Shown here: positions 28,855-37,100 of the stretch, piece after piece | How positions within the stretch are numbered: position 1 is the stretch's first letter | Layout of the letters: every line of letters begins with the position of its first letter | Assembly: GCF_001679785.1 (NCBI RefSeq) | Contig: NZ_CP016293.1 | Coordinates: 1 to 64,000 of the forward strand | Length of the DNA stretch: 64,000 nt | Source of the DNA: Rhizobium leguminosarum | Lineage (GTDB): Bacteria > Pseudomonadota > Alphaproteobacteria > Rhizobiales > Rhizobiaceae | Reading direction: 5' to 3' | Notes under the pieces: model-generated | Seen by the model: the letters and a program-made list of their open reading frames with translations, nothing else | What the model was told of the DNA's origin: nothing | Databases searched by the model: none | Position numbers and translations under genes: made by a program

Positions 28855-29874
28855 TCAGGCCTCCTGCCGGCGCAGCAGCGTGGTCGCGGAAACGACGATG
28901 AGAATGAGCACGCCCTGGACGCCGCTGACCAGCGTGCTCGAAATGTTCAGCAGCTGGAAACCATTGACCAGGAAGCCGACCAAAAGGGCCGAAAGCAGCG
29001 TCCCGGTGATCGTCGGAACCAGCCGGCGCGAAAAGACCGAGCCGAGCAGGGCCGTCACGACCACGGGCAACAGCATCTCGCCGGCGCCGGTCGTGCTGCC
29101 GCTCAGATAGGAAACTGACAGGATACCGGCGATGCCGCCGGAGACGCCGCTGGCAACGAACGCGCCGGCCAGCAACCGGCGAAGCGGCAGGCCGGCGGCA
29201 CGCGCCGCATCCGGAAACTCACCGACGGCGTAGAGACACAGGCCGAGCGGGGTATACTGCACGATCGCCGTGGTGATGGCCGTGAAGCCGAGGAGCACAT
29301 AGGCAAGAACGGGGATGCCGAAAGCATCCGAGGCGGATAGCGCCGACAGGAAAGGCGTCGAGGCCGGCAGGACGGTATTGCCGGTCAGTACCAATTCCAG
29401 GCCGGCGACGACGTTCATGACGGCCAGCGTGGTCAGCAGCGGCACGATACCGGCATAGACGACGGCAATGGCATTGACCGTGCCGATCAGGGCGCCGGTG
29501 AGGATCGCCGCCGCGATCGCCGTCGCATCGCCGTAGCCGAGTTGCGTCAGGCTCGCATAGACGGCGGCGCTGAGGCCCATATTGGCAGCGAGCGACAGGT
29601 CGATGCCGCCGGTGACGACATTGGAGCCGCCGGCGATCAGCACGATCGTCAGACCGATGGCAAGTACACCTGAGATGGCCGATTGACCAAGCACGTTGCC
29701 GATATTGCCGATGCTGAGGAAATAGGGCGCGGTCAGCGAAAAGATGATCAGGATGGCGGCGAATGCGATCAGCGATCCGAAGCGCAATGCCGCAGCCGCA
29801 ATATTGCCGGCCGGCCGGGGAGGCGGTTCCGCAGCGGAAAAACCGGAAGGCGCGAATTCTACTTCAGCCGACAT
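28855..29874 (-). CDS. CUT2-type sugar ABC transporter permease (first)
   Basis: A 339-residue RbsC-like permease starting MSAEVEFAPSGFSAAEPPPR. A 40-residue hydrophilic N-terminus precedes the helices. The family segment TGGIDLSLAANMGLSAAVYA is present. The ATPase gene upstream overlaps this start by 11 bp. Two different permeases in one operon suggest a heterodimeric channel, unlike RbsC homodimers. Confidence 0.9.
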   Translation of the reverse strand: MSAEVEFAPSGFSAAEPPPRPAGNIAAAALRFGSLIAFAAILIIFSLTAPYFLSIGNIGNVLGQSAISGVLAIGLTIVLIAGGSNVVTGGIDLSLAANMGLSAAVYASLTQLGYGDATAIAAAILTGALIGTVNAIAVVYAGIVPLLTTLAVMNVVAGLELVLTGNTVLPASTPFLSALSASDAFGIPVLAYVLLGFTAITTAIVQYTPLGLCLYAVGEFPDAARAAGLPLRRLLAGAFVASGVSGGIAGILSVSYLSGSTTGAGEMLLPVVVTALLGSVFSRRLVPTITGTLLSALLVGFLVNGFQLLNISSTLVSGVQGVLILIVVSATTLLRRQEA

Positions 29875-31414
29875 GGCGTTGTCCCTCGGATGATCCGGTC
29901 GATTGAGCGAGCACCGCATCTGCCGTGGTCTCCGACGAGATGAATTCTCGCACGACGCGGCCGCGGAAGAGCACCAGGATGCGATCGGTGATGCCGATCA
30001 GTTCGGGCAGATCCGAAGACAGCACGATAACGCCGGCGCCGCGCGCCGCGAGTTCACCGATCAGCGTATAGATTTCGACCTTGGAGCCGATATCGACGCC
30101 GACTGTTGGTTCGTCGAGGAGATAGACCTCGGAGCGGCGGCTCAGCCACTTGGCGATGGCGACCTTCTGCTGGTTGCCGCCGGAAAGCGTGCGCAGAAGG
30201 GCATTGCGCCCATTGGTCTTCACTTGCAGCCGCGTAATCAGAGCGTCCACTTCTTGCTGTTCGCGTCTGCGATCGAGAAAGCCGAAGCGCGTGAAGCGGC
30301 CAAGGCTCGAAAGGCTGATATTTTCCGCGACGCTGAGGTCGAGCGCGACGCCGTGGCGACGGCGATCTTCCGGCACCAGGGCGATTTCGCGGCCGGCCGC
30401 CTGGGTGGGATTGGTGAAACGGGCAGCCTTGCCGCTGATTTCGATATGGCCGGAAGCCGGGGTCTCCAGACCGAAAAGCGCGCGGACCAGCTCCTTTGCG
30501 CCGGAGCCGAGCAGGCCGGTGAGGCCGAGCACCTCGCCGCGGCGAAGCGTGAAACTGATGTCGCTATATTTCCCCGGCGCCGACAGCTGCTCGACCTTGA
30601 GGATGTCTTCGCCGGGCGTCACCTGCGGCTTCGGAAACATCTCCTTGATATCGCGTTCGACCATCAGCCGCGCAATCGCGCTGGCTGAGGTCTCCCCGAT
30701 CGGCAGGGAGGCCACGTCGAGCCCATTGCGCAGCACGGTGACGTGGTCGCAAAGCTCTTCGATTTCGTTCAGGTAATGCGAGATATAGATGATGGTGACG
30801 CCTTCGTCGCGCAGACGGCGGATCAGCCGGAAGAGGATATCGGCCTCGCGGCGCACTAATGCGGCCGTCGGCTCGTCGAAAACGAGCACCTTCGGCTGAT
30901 TAAGGAGCGCGCGGGTGATCTGCACGATCTGCTTTTCGGCCGTCGACAATTCGCTGATCAATGCGGCGTTCGGCAACCGGATACCGAAATAGTCGTTGAG
31001 AATGTCAGATGCCCGGCGCTGCATCAGTCGCCGGTCGAGGAACGGCGTGCCCGATATCCGCGGCTCCCGGCCAAGGAACAGGGCTTCGCCAACGGTGAAG
31101 GTCGGCACCAGCAGCCGATCCTGGTGAATGAAGTGGATACCGAGCTCTTCGGCAAGATGCGGCGTCAGCCTGTCGAATGTTTGCCCTTCGATCTCGATAC
31201 GGCCGCCGTCCGGCTGATGAAGACCGGCCAGCAGCTTGATCAGCGTCGACTTGCCGGCGCCGTTCTGGCCGACGAGACCGTGGATGGTTCCGCGCCTGAC
31301 GATCAGCGACGCACCGGCAAGCGCCTGAGCGCCGCCGAAATGCTTGACGATGCCTTCAAAGCGGATGATGTCGTCGCGTGCCGTCGCCGGCTGCCTCAAC
31401 GAAATGGCCGTCAT
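29864..31414 (-). CDS. CUT2-type sugar ABC transporter ATP-binding protein
   Basis: A 516-residue RbsA/MglA-like protein with two fused ABC domains. ATG 31414 (MTAISLRQPA) is the start. A longer reading to 31753 overlaps the binding-protein gene and is rejected. Domain 1 has Walker A GQNGAGKST, Walker B KVLVFDEPTAAL and an atypical signature LSTAEKQI. Domain 2 has a degenerate Walker A (GLLGSGAKEL), the signature LSGGNQQKV and YLLDEPTVGVD. This asymmetry is normal for the family. It energises uptake of an unidentified pentose or hexose. Confidence 0.92.
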   Translation of the reverse strand: MTAISLRQPATARDDIIRFEGIVKHFGGAQALAGASLIVRRGTIHGLVGQNGAGKSTLIKLLAGLHQPDGGRIEIEGQTFDRLTPHLAEELGIHFIHQDRLLVPTFTVGEALFLGREPRISGTPFLDRRLMQRRASDILNDYFGIRLPNAALISELSTAEKQIVQITRALLNQPKVLVFDEPTAALVRREADILFRLIRRLRDEGVTIIYISHYLNEIEELCDHVTVLRNGLDVASLPIGETSASAIARLMVERDIKEMFPKPQVTPGEDILKVEQLSAPGKYSDISFTLRRGEVLGLTGLLGSGAKELVRALFGLETPASGHIEISGKAARFTNPTQAAGREIALVPEDRRRHGVALDLSVAENISLSSLGRFTRFGFLDRRREQQEVDALITRLQVKTNGRNALLRTLSGGNQQKVAIAKWLSRRSEVYLLDEPTVGVDIGSKVEIYTLIGELAARGAGVIVLSSDLPELIGITDRILVLFRGRVVREFISSETTADAVLAQSTGSSEGQRHVG

Positions 31415-31440
31415 GTCGATCTCTCCGGGCGGGCAGATTC

Positions 31441-31469
31441 CGAGCGATCCGGCATGGCCGGATCGCTCG
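31441..31469 (-). promoter_or_regulatory. Intra-operon hairpin after the binding-protein gene
   Basis: A perfect 13-bp stem (CGAGCGATCCGGC / GCCGGATCGCTCG) with a 3-nt loop lies between the stop of the periplasmic protein gene (31479) and the ATPase start (31414). There is no T-run. It is likely to protect or attenuate, giving more binding protein than ATPase. Confidence 0.7.
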
Positions 31470-31478
31470 TGTTCAGTG

Positions 31479-32492
31479 TCAGCCGATACCGAGTTTCTTG
31501 GTGACTTCGCCGACATTGGTCTTGTTGGCGAGCAGTGCCGGAACATAGGTTTCGCGCGGCAGGGTCTGGCCGGCGAGCAGCTTGGCGACGTTGCGGATGG
31601 CGGTGCGGCCGATTTCCGCCGGCTGCTGGGCGACATCGGCGCCGGCCGGCGAATTCGGGTCGGCGATGAGTTGCAGCACTTCCGGGCTGCCGTCGACACC
31701 GTAGGTGCGGATCTCCGTGCGTCCGGCGGCAGCCAAAGCCTGGGTCGCGCCAAGCTGCGGGATGTCCCAGGCCGACCAGATCGCCTTGATCGAACCCTTT
31801 TCCGGATATTTGTTGAGGATCGCCGTGATCTGCGTGAAGGCGTCCTGCACGGTGTTCGGGATGACGTCGCGCAGTTCCGGCTGGAGGATTTTCACCTTCG
31901 GGAAATATTTGACGACATTGACCAGCTGGTCGTAGCGGATCGCGCAGGGCGTTACGCCGTAGAAGCCGTTGAAGACGACGATATTGCCTTCGCCGCCGAT
32001 ATCGGAGACGAGCTGCAGCGCCAGATCCTTGCCGATGCCCCAGTTATCGGAGGTGGTGTTGTTGATCGAATTGGTCGAGCCGACGTCGACGGTCAGAACC
32101 GGGATTCCGGCATCGCGCGCCTTCTTCAGCCAGGGATCGATGACGCTGAGCGTGCCGAGGATTTGAACGATCGCATCCGGCTTCTGGGCAATCAGCGTCT
32201 GCAGCTGCGAGACCAGCTTGCCGTCGTTGCGTCCGGCATCGACTGCGATCGGCTCGCCGCCGAGGCGCTTTACCTCTTCGATCTGGGCATTATAGGCCTG
32301 CAGGTCGAAGAAGTGATCGGTGCCGGTTGCGCTGATGGCGATGCGCTTACCTTTCAGCGACAGCTCTTCGTCGGCCGCGAAAACCGGCTTCTGCCCGACG
32401 AGCGCAGCACCCGCGACGACGGCCCCGGCCGCGGCAGACAGTTTCAACAGATCTCGTCTTCCGAGACCGTTTTCGGACTTTTCGATACTCAT
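31479..32492 (-). CDS. Sugar ABC transporter periplasmic binding protein, Tat-exported
   Basis: A 337-residue type I periplasmic binding protein. The N-terminus has a twin-arginine signal, GLGRRDLLKLSAAAGAVVAG, with cleavage expected near VFAAD (about residue 40). The mature domain shows AISATGTDHFFDLQAYNAQI, QKPDAIVQILG, GIPVLTVDVGSTNSI and IRTYGVDGSPEVLQLI, the pattern of ribose/galactose-type binding proteins (cluster B). The ligand is not predictable. It is the first gene of the four-gene importer operon reading leftward. Its AT-rich upstream region (32493-32560) should hold the promoter. Confidence 0.9.
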   Translation of the reverse strand: MSIEKSENGLGRRDLLKLSAAAGAVVAGAALVGQKPVFAADEELSLKGKRIAISATGTDHFFDLQAYNAQIEEVKRLGGEPIAVDAGRNDGKLVSQLQTLIAQKPDAIVQILGTLSVIDPWLKKARDAGIPVLTVDVGSTNSINNTTSDNWGIGKDLALQLVSDIGGEGNIVVFNGFYGVTPCAIRYDQLVNVVKYFPKVKILQPELRDVIPNTVQDAFTQITAILNKYPEKGSIKAIWSAWDIPQLGATQALAAAGRTEIRTYGVDGSPEVLQLIADPNSPAGADVAQQPAEIGRTAIRNVAKLLAGQTLPRETYVPALLANKTNVGEVTKKLGIG

Positions 32493-32691
32493 CGCAATTT
32501 CTCCAATTAATTATGTCTATAGATTAAATGGATTAATGCTGGTGGACAGGAACGAATTTCCAAAAGAACGATCTCCGGGGAAAAGAGTGGATGGAGCAAA
32601 AGCTCATCCCTGGCTGCGATTTCCCGCGACCGATCCGTCGATTAAACGCGGCAAAAAGGGTGGCCGAAGAGATGACGTTGTCCCTGTCTGA

Positions 32692-32725
32692 CAAGGCCTC
32701 CCGCCGTTATCTGCGGGAGGCCTTG
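32692..32725 (-). terminator. Hairpin downstream of the AlaRS-like gene
   Basis: A perfect 13-bp inverted repeat (CAAGGCCTCCCGC / GCGGGAGGCCTTG), 8-nt loop, starts 8 bp past the minus-strand stop at 32733. It has no long T-run but is well placed to end the transcript. Confidence 0.6.
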
Positions 32726-32732
32726 CTCGTTG

Positions 32733-33474
32733 CTACTCCTCCATGCTCTCACGGATGTCGGAGAGATCGATGCCATGGGTATCGAACCACCAGTCGGGAC
32801 TCATCTCGGAATGGCGGTCACGCAGACGCAGATATTTGGCCCGCAGCCGCTTTCCACGATGGTCATGACCGTCTCGCACAGTGTCTCGAGCGCATCGTCT
32901 TGCGGCGTGCCGTTGACGATCATGTCGAGACGCTCGAGACCGAAGCCGACGTCGATGCAGGTTCCGAGCGGATTGACGATGTTTCCGATCTCGACGCCAT
33001 CCTTATAGAACTCGGTGCAATATCCGTTGATGCTGCCGTCGCTCCACATGCATTCCGGATCCGGCACGACGGGCACGCGCCCGCCATAAAGGGCCGTCCA
33101 TTCCACCAGGCGGTCGGGATGGATCGTCACATGATCCGGCACAAGTCCGAGCGTTCCCAGAAACTCGAGCCAGAAATCGATGGCGTTGCCGAGGGTCATT
33201 TCCCGGAAGGAGAAAAGGCCGAGCATGGTGAAATGGAGAAGGTGGGTTCCGTCGCCGATCTCGTCGAGGTCGCCCATGCGCAGGCAAGCCTGGCTGTTTG
33301 CGACGGTTCCGCTATGGGAGGGATCAGAGAAGAGGGGCTTGTACTGCTGCATTCCAGCGCTGCAGAAGAGCGTTGTATCATCATGCGGCCGTACGGATTC
33401 GATGCGTCTGAAATTAATGCCCTTGGAAAGGCAGAAGTCTTGATATTGCTGGATCAGGCGTCCCGCGGTGACAT
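32733..33474 (-). pseudogene. Alanyl-tRNA synthetase core-like gene with two frameshifts
   Basis: The minus strand encodes a stand-alone class II synthetase core resembling AlaRS: TTLFCSAGMQQYKPLF, HLLHFTMLGLFSFREM (motif 2-like) and VGFGLERLDMIV (motif 3-like). It lacks tRNA-binding and editing domains, so it would be an AlaRS paralogue, perhaps loading a carrier protein. The frame is broken twice. After an ideal start (AAGGAGG, 6 nt, ATG 33474) the frame shifts within two codons before TAGRLIQQYQDFC. Near 32845 it shifts again, so the true C-terminus (LRLRDRHSEMSPDWWFDTHG to TAG 32733) lies in another frame. Pseudogene or sequence errors. Confidence 0.7.
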
Positions 33475-33586
33475 AGGCAACCTCCTTCGTTGTTCGTGTG
33501 CCTTGCGAAAGGATAGCGGTCTCCCGCGCTCAGGGCAATCCGCCACTATCGAAGATAAGCCGGGATGGCACCCTTGAACATCGGCT

Positions 33587-33614
33587 CACTTGAGGCTAAA
33601 TATAACCTCAAGTG
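33587..33614 (+). promoter_or_regulatory. Operator-promoter of the Xre/RES toxin-antitoxin operon
   Basis: A perfect 9-bp inverted repeat, CACTTGAGG / CCTCAAGTG, is separated by the AT-rich spacer CTAAATATAA, which can serve as a -10 box. It lies 15 bp before the antitoxin start. Self-repression by the antitoxin or toxin-antitoxin complex is expected from the family. Confidence 0.72.
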
Positions 33615-33629
33615 AAAAGGAGCTTTGCC

Positions 33630-34061
33630 ATGATGGGATTTGCAGTCATCGCCGACGTTCTCGGACTACCCGCCAGGGAACCAGCGTCGCGCTCGGCCTT
33701 TGGCCTGCTCTCCAGCATCGAGGAAGGCTTGCCGGTCAAGGCGCTTGATCGCATGGCGCTGCTTCTGGCGCCTGATGATACCCAGTTCAAATATAGGCTC
33801 GTTCCTAAGGCCACCTATGAGCGGCGCAAGTCCAAGCATCGGCTGTCCTCCGACGAGGGCACAAAGCTTGCCCGTCTCGCGCGTGTCTGGGGCCAGGCGC
33901 TCGATGTCTGGCAGACTGAGACCGAGGCGCGCGATTTCCTGTTTCGGCCGCATGCAATGCTGGAGGACAGGCGGCCGATCGACGTGGTCATCCAGAGCGA
34001 GATCGGCGGCGAACTGGTGCTCGATATCCTCGGAAGCCTGAAATACGGCAGCGCTGCGTGA
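33630..34061 (+). CDS. Xre-type antitoxin with MbcA/ParS toxin-binding domain
   Basis: A 143-residue antitoxin. AAAAGGAG lies before ATG 33630 (MMGFAVIADVLGLP). The N-terminal two-thirds is a helical DNA-binding region related to Xre (VPKATYERRKSKHRLSSDEG). The C-terminal 50 residues are the MbcA/ParS (DUF2384) domain: ARDFLFRPHAMLEDRRPIDV and GGELVLDILGSLKYG. It neutralises the RES-domain toxin encoded next, whose start overlaps its stop by four bases (ATGA). Confidence 0.9.
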   Translation: MMGFAVIADVLGLPAREPASRSAFGLLSSIEEGLPVKALDRMALLLAPDDTQFKYRLVPKATYERRKSKHRLSSDEGTKLARLARVWGQALDVWQTETEARDFLFRPHAMLEDRRPIDVVIQSEIGGELVLDILGSLKYGSAA

Positions 34062-34540
34062 GCGCACAGGTTCTTGACCGCACATTGACATCCGTCCGCA
34101 TCGGAGATCCCAACGGAACCTATCCGATCTTCGACGCCACCGGCTCGACCATCGCGCCGGGGCGGTGGAACACGTCGGGCAGCCCTATCATCTATACGAG
34201 CGAGCACTATTCGACCGCGCTGCTCGAAAAGCTCGTCCATGGCAGCGGGCGGCTGCCGCCCAATCAGCACTATGTCACGATCACCCTACCGCGTGGGCTA
34301 AGCTACGAGGTCTTCTCCGAGCCGGCGCTGCCCGGCTGGGACAGCATGCCGGCAAACGTCAGCAAGGCTTTCGGCGAACGGTGGTGCCAGGAAAAGCGCA
34401 GCGCCATCCTGCTGGTCCCAAGCGTCGTCGCCCGCGTCGACCGCAACGTGCTGATCAATCCGGCCCACCCGGAATTCCCGTCGATCACAGTAAGCCTCCA
34501 CCAACCCGTCTTCTGGGATCGTCGCTTGTTCGGCATGTGA
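34058..34540 (+). CDS. RES-domain toxin
   Basis: A 160-residue protein with the RES fold: DATGSTIAPGRWNTSGSPII, YTSEHYSTALLEKLVH and SAILLVPSVVARVDRNVLIN. Family members are ADP-ribosyltransferase-like enzymes that degrade NAD+ and stop growth. The conserved arginine (in GRWN), tyrosine (in IIYTS), serine and glutamate (in ALLEK) are present, so it looks active. It is translationally coupled to the Xre antitoxin. Confidence 0.9.
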   Translation: MSAQVLDRTLTSVRIGDPNGTYPIFDATGSTIAPGRWNTSGSPIIYTSEHYSTALLEKLVHGSGRLPPNQHYVTITLPRGLSYEVFSEPALPGWDSMPANVSKAFGERWCQEKRSAILLVPSVVARVDRNVLINPAHPEFPSITVSLHQPVFWDRRLFGM

Positions 34541-34602
34541 TGGGGCAGGTGCCTTTCAGTCCGCGCTCCTGCATCGCCTCGGAACCGATTTCAGTCAGCG
34601 GC

Positions 34603-35010
34603 TCACGCGCCCGTCTCCCATGGATTGATCACCGCTGCGCCGGTGTCGTCGAAATCGGCGACATTGCGAGTGATGACAATCAGATCGTGAACGATCGCGA
34701 TTGCGGCGATCAGCCCGTCGATATCGCCACGCGGCCGGATGGCGGCGATGCGGCCCCATTCGACGGCGATCTCGTCTGTCACCGGCAGGATCCGGTCGCC
34801 ATGATCATAACGCAGCTTGCGCAGCCACTCGGTGAGATGCGCCGCGGTCTTCGGATCCGACTTCTGTTTAAGGGCAATGCCGCGCATGATCTCGCCAAGC
34901 GTCAGCGCGCTCAGGTGGATGGTGAGCGGATCGACGGAGCGCAGCCAGGAGACCGCCTGCGGCATGCCGCGTCGCGCCTCCGAGACGATGTTGGTGTCGA
35001 CCAGATACAT
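34603..35010 (-). CDS. PIN-domain toxin (VapC/FitB family)
   Basis: A 135-residue predicted ribonuclease starting MYLVDTNIVSEARRG. The acidic cluster of PIN nucleases is visible: D5, E40 (in LTLGEIMRG), D98 (in RGDIDGLIAAI) and the late ITRNVADFD segment. Closest pattern is FitB/VapC. Its start codon overlaps the antitoxin stop (TGATG), so the pair is translationally coupled. Expected to cleave RNA when released from the antitoxin. Confidence 0.92.
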   Translation of the reverse strand: MYLVDTNIVSEARRGMPQAVSWLRSVDPLTIHLSALTLGEIMRGIALKQKSDPKTAAHLTEWLRKLRYDHGDRILPVTDEIAVEWGRIAAIRPRGDIDGLIAAIAIVHDLIVITRNVADFDDTGAAVINPWETGA

Positions 35011-35264
35011 CAGAAGGCGACGTCGCGGCTCGGAGTCTTGTTGCGTGCTTCGACCGCATCGGCGAACTCATCGTCCCAGGCGGGGCCACCGAGCAGGTCG
35101 TCGACGAGGGTCGGCCTGCCGGCGCGCAAGGCGTCGTAGTCGCGGGCGGACAGAACGACGGCCGTGCGCTCGCCCCGCACGGTCACCACCTGCGGCCCTT
35201 CTTGTCGGGCCTTCTGCACGACCTTCGAAAATTGGTTCTTGGCGTCCTGCAGTTGCCATTCCAT
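35010..35264 (-). CDS. Phd/YefM family antitoxin
   Basis: An 84-residue protein starting MEWQLQDAKNQFSKVVQKAR, then VTVRGERTAVVLSARDYDAL, the DNA-binding Phd/YefM fold. The acidic, flexible C-terminus (WDDEFADAVEARN) should wrap the PIN toxin. Its ribosome-binding site (AGGAGCGG) is intact, but IS copy 3 lies 11 bp upstream of the start, so the native operator and promoter are displaced. Expression must start inside the IS end or from the new junction. Confidence 0.9.
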   Translation of the reverse strand: MEWQLQDAKNQFSKVVQKARQEGPQVVTVRGERTAVVLSARDYDALRAGRPTLVDDLLGGPAWDDEFADAVEARNKTPSRDVAF

Positions 35265-35283
35265 CGGTTCCGCTCCTAGCTAG

Positions 35284-36942
35284 TGCCCGTCCACAAACGG
35301 TAAACCACTGAAATTATTGGAGGAATTGCGATATTGCGGCGGGCAAAGCCCGGCGGTTTCAGGTATACTTTAGATCAAGCCATTGATTCTAAAGACAAAC
35401 CCGCAACCGCCGGAGCCGACAATGCGCCAAGAACGCACCGTCCAAGCCAATATATTCGATCTTTTCGCCGAACACGAGATCGGCCGCGAGCTGAAAGCCA
35501 TGTCGCAATGGCTGGATGAGCATCGTGATCTGCTCGGGCTGGTAGCGCAGGACCTGCGCCGCCACGGCGTCAAGGAGACCGGCCGCGAGGGCCTGCCGGC
35601 GGAGGCCGTGCTGCGTTGCGCCCTGCTCAAACAACACCGTCAGTTGAGTTATGAGGAGTTGGCCTTTCATCTGGAAGATTCCGCCTCGTTCCGGGCCTTT
35701 GCCCGGCTGCCGTGGGGGTGGAACCCGAAGAAGTCGGTCTTGCACAAGACGATCAGCGCGATCCGGGCCGGGACCTTTGAAGCGATCAATCGCGTGCTGT
35801 TGACGAGCGCCCGGCAGGACAAGGTGGAACGCGGCAAGGTCGTGCGCATCGACAGCACCGTCACTTCGGCGCTGATGCACGAACCGAGCGACAGTAGTCT
35901 TTTGTGGGACTGCGTGCGGGTGATGGTGCGGCTGTTGCAGCAGGCGGCTTCCTTGGGCAGCGCCATCTCATGGCACGATCACTGCCGCGCGGCGAAGAAG
36001 CGATCCCGGGCGATCCAATTTACCCGCGGTCGTCCGAAACGAGTTCAGCACTATCGCGCGCTGGTCAGGATCACGCGCACCACCTTGAGCTATCTCGAAC
36101 AGGCGGCGGCGCAACTGCCCTTGGCGGCGGGCCCGGCGGTCGAACTCTGGCAGGCCCAACTCCGCCACTATAAGCCGCTGATCGAACGGATCATCGCCCA
36201 GACCGAGCGGCGGGTCCTGGCCGGCGAGGCGGTGCCGGCTGGCGACAAGCTGGTCAGTTTGTTCGAGCCGCATGCCGACATCATCGTCAAAGGCAGCCGC
36301 GACGTCGAGTATGGCCATAAGATCAATTTGACCACCGGCACAAGCGGGCTGATCCTCGACCTCGTCGTCGAAACCGGCAACCCGGCCGACAGCGAGCGCT
36401 TGCTGCCGATGCTGGAACGCCACATCGGCATCTGGGGCGAGGCGCCGCGTCAGGCGGCGGCCGACGGCGGCTATGCCAGCCGCGATAATTTGAGCCGAGC
36501 CAAAGCCTGGGGCATCTGCGACATGGCCTTCCACAAGAAGTGCGGCCTCAGGATCGAAGACATGGTCAAGAGCCGCTGGGTCTATCGCAAGCTGCGCAAC
36601 TTCCGCGCCGGCATCGAGGCCGGCATCTCCTGCCTCAAACGCGCCTACGGCTTGGGGCGCTGCACCTGGCGTGGGCTCGACCACTTCAAGGCTTATGTCT
36701 GGTCCTCGGTGGTCGCATACAATCTCGCCCTCTTCGCCCGCCTCAGGCCGACCTGACATCCCATGTCGCCAGCCAAAACCGGACCGGCGTGACGCCGGCA
36801 GTTGCCAATGCGCGCATGTCCACCAGAAATCCTGGCCGCCGCAATTAGCACCCATGAGCCACACCGCATGGCTTCAAAGCGGCCACCAAGCGGAACCCAA
36901 GTGCGCTGCAAGCTCAAGAAAACCAGCGTTTATGGACGGAAA
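35284..36942 (+). mobile_element. Insertion sequence, copy 3 of 3 (1659 bp)
   Basis: Same element as at 12172 and 13839, in the same orientation, flanked by CTAGCTAG on both sides (35276-35283 and 36943-36950). Two base differences from the other copies were noted before the transposase gene (AATTGCG...GCGGCG where the others have AATAGCG...GCGACG). The left end is 11 bp before the Phd antitoxin start. Confidence 0.92.
35422..36756 (+). CDS. DDE-type IS transposase (copy 3)
   Basis: A 444-residue protein identical to that of copy 2 (valine 215). D144, D348 and E399 are present and the frame is intact. It points away from the antitoxin gene, so any outward promoter acting on the antitoxin would have to be on the opposite strand of the left end. 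Confidence 0.9.
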   Translation: MRQERTVQANIFDLFAEHEIGRELKAMSQWLDEHRDLLGLVAQDLRRHGVKETGREGLPAEAVLRCALLKQHRQLSYEELAFHLEDSASFRAFARLPWGWNPKKSVLHKTISAIRAGTFEAINRVLLTSARQDKVERGKVVRIDSTVTSALMHEPSDSSLLWDCVRVMVRLLQQAASLGSAISWHDHCRAAKKRSRAIQFTRGRPKRVQHYRALVRITRTTLSYLEQAAAQLPLAAGPAVELWQAQLRHYKPLIERIIAQTERRVLAGEAVPAGDKLVSLFEPHADIIVKGSRDVEYGHKINLTTGTSGLILDLVVETGNPADSERLLPMLERHIGIWGEAPRQAAADGGYASRDNLSRAKAWGICDMAFHKKCGLRIEDMVKSRWVYRKLRNFRAGIEAGISCLKRAYGLGRCTWRGLDHFKAYVWSSVVAYNLALFARLRPT

Positions 36943-37100
36943 CTAGCTAGACTGTCTAGCTATGTAGGCGCGGAATGCTTGCGCGTCAACGGCGGGACGT
37001 TCCTGAACGACAGAGTCCGGTTCTGCTATGAGGTGTCATAACAAAGTTCGACATCGTTGTGTCGGCGATCGGCGCCTGTCGGTCTTACTGGAAGCCGCGA

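Noticed and set aside
29864..31753. A longer 629-residue version of the sugar ABC ATPase
   Set aside because: The extra N-terminal 113 residues are Arg/Pro/Ser-rich, overlap the binding-protein gene and its hairpin, and precede a normal start (MTAISLRQPA) at 31414.
32493..32691. AT-rich near-palindrome around TAATTATGTCTATAGATTAA as an operator of the sugar importer
   Set aside because: It is placed where a promoter should be, but the symmetry is poor and no second copy was found, so I do not list it as a site.
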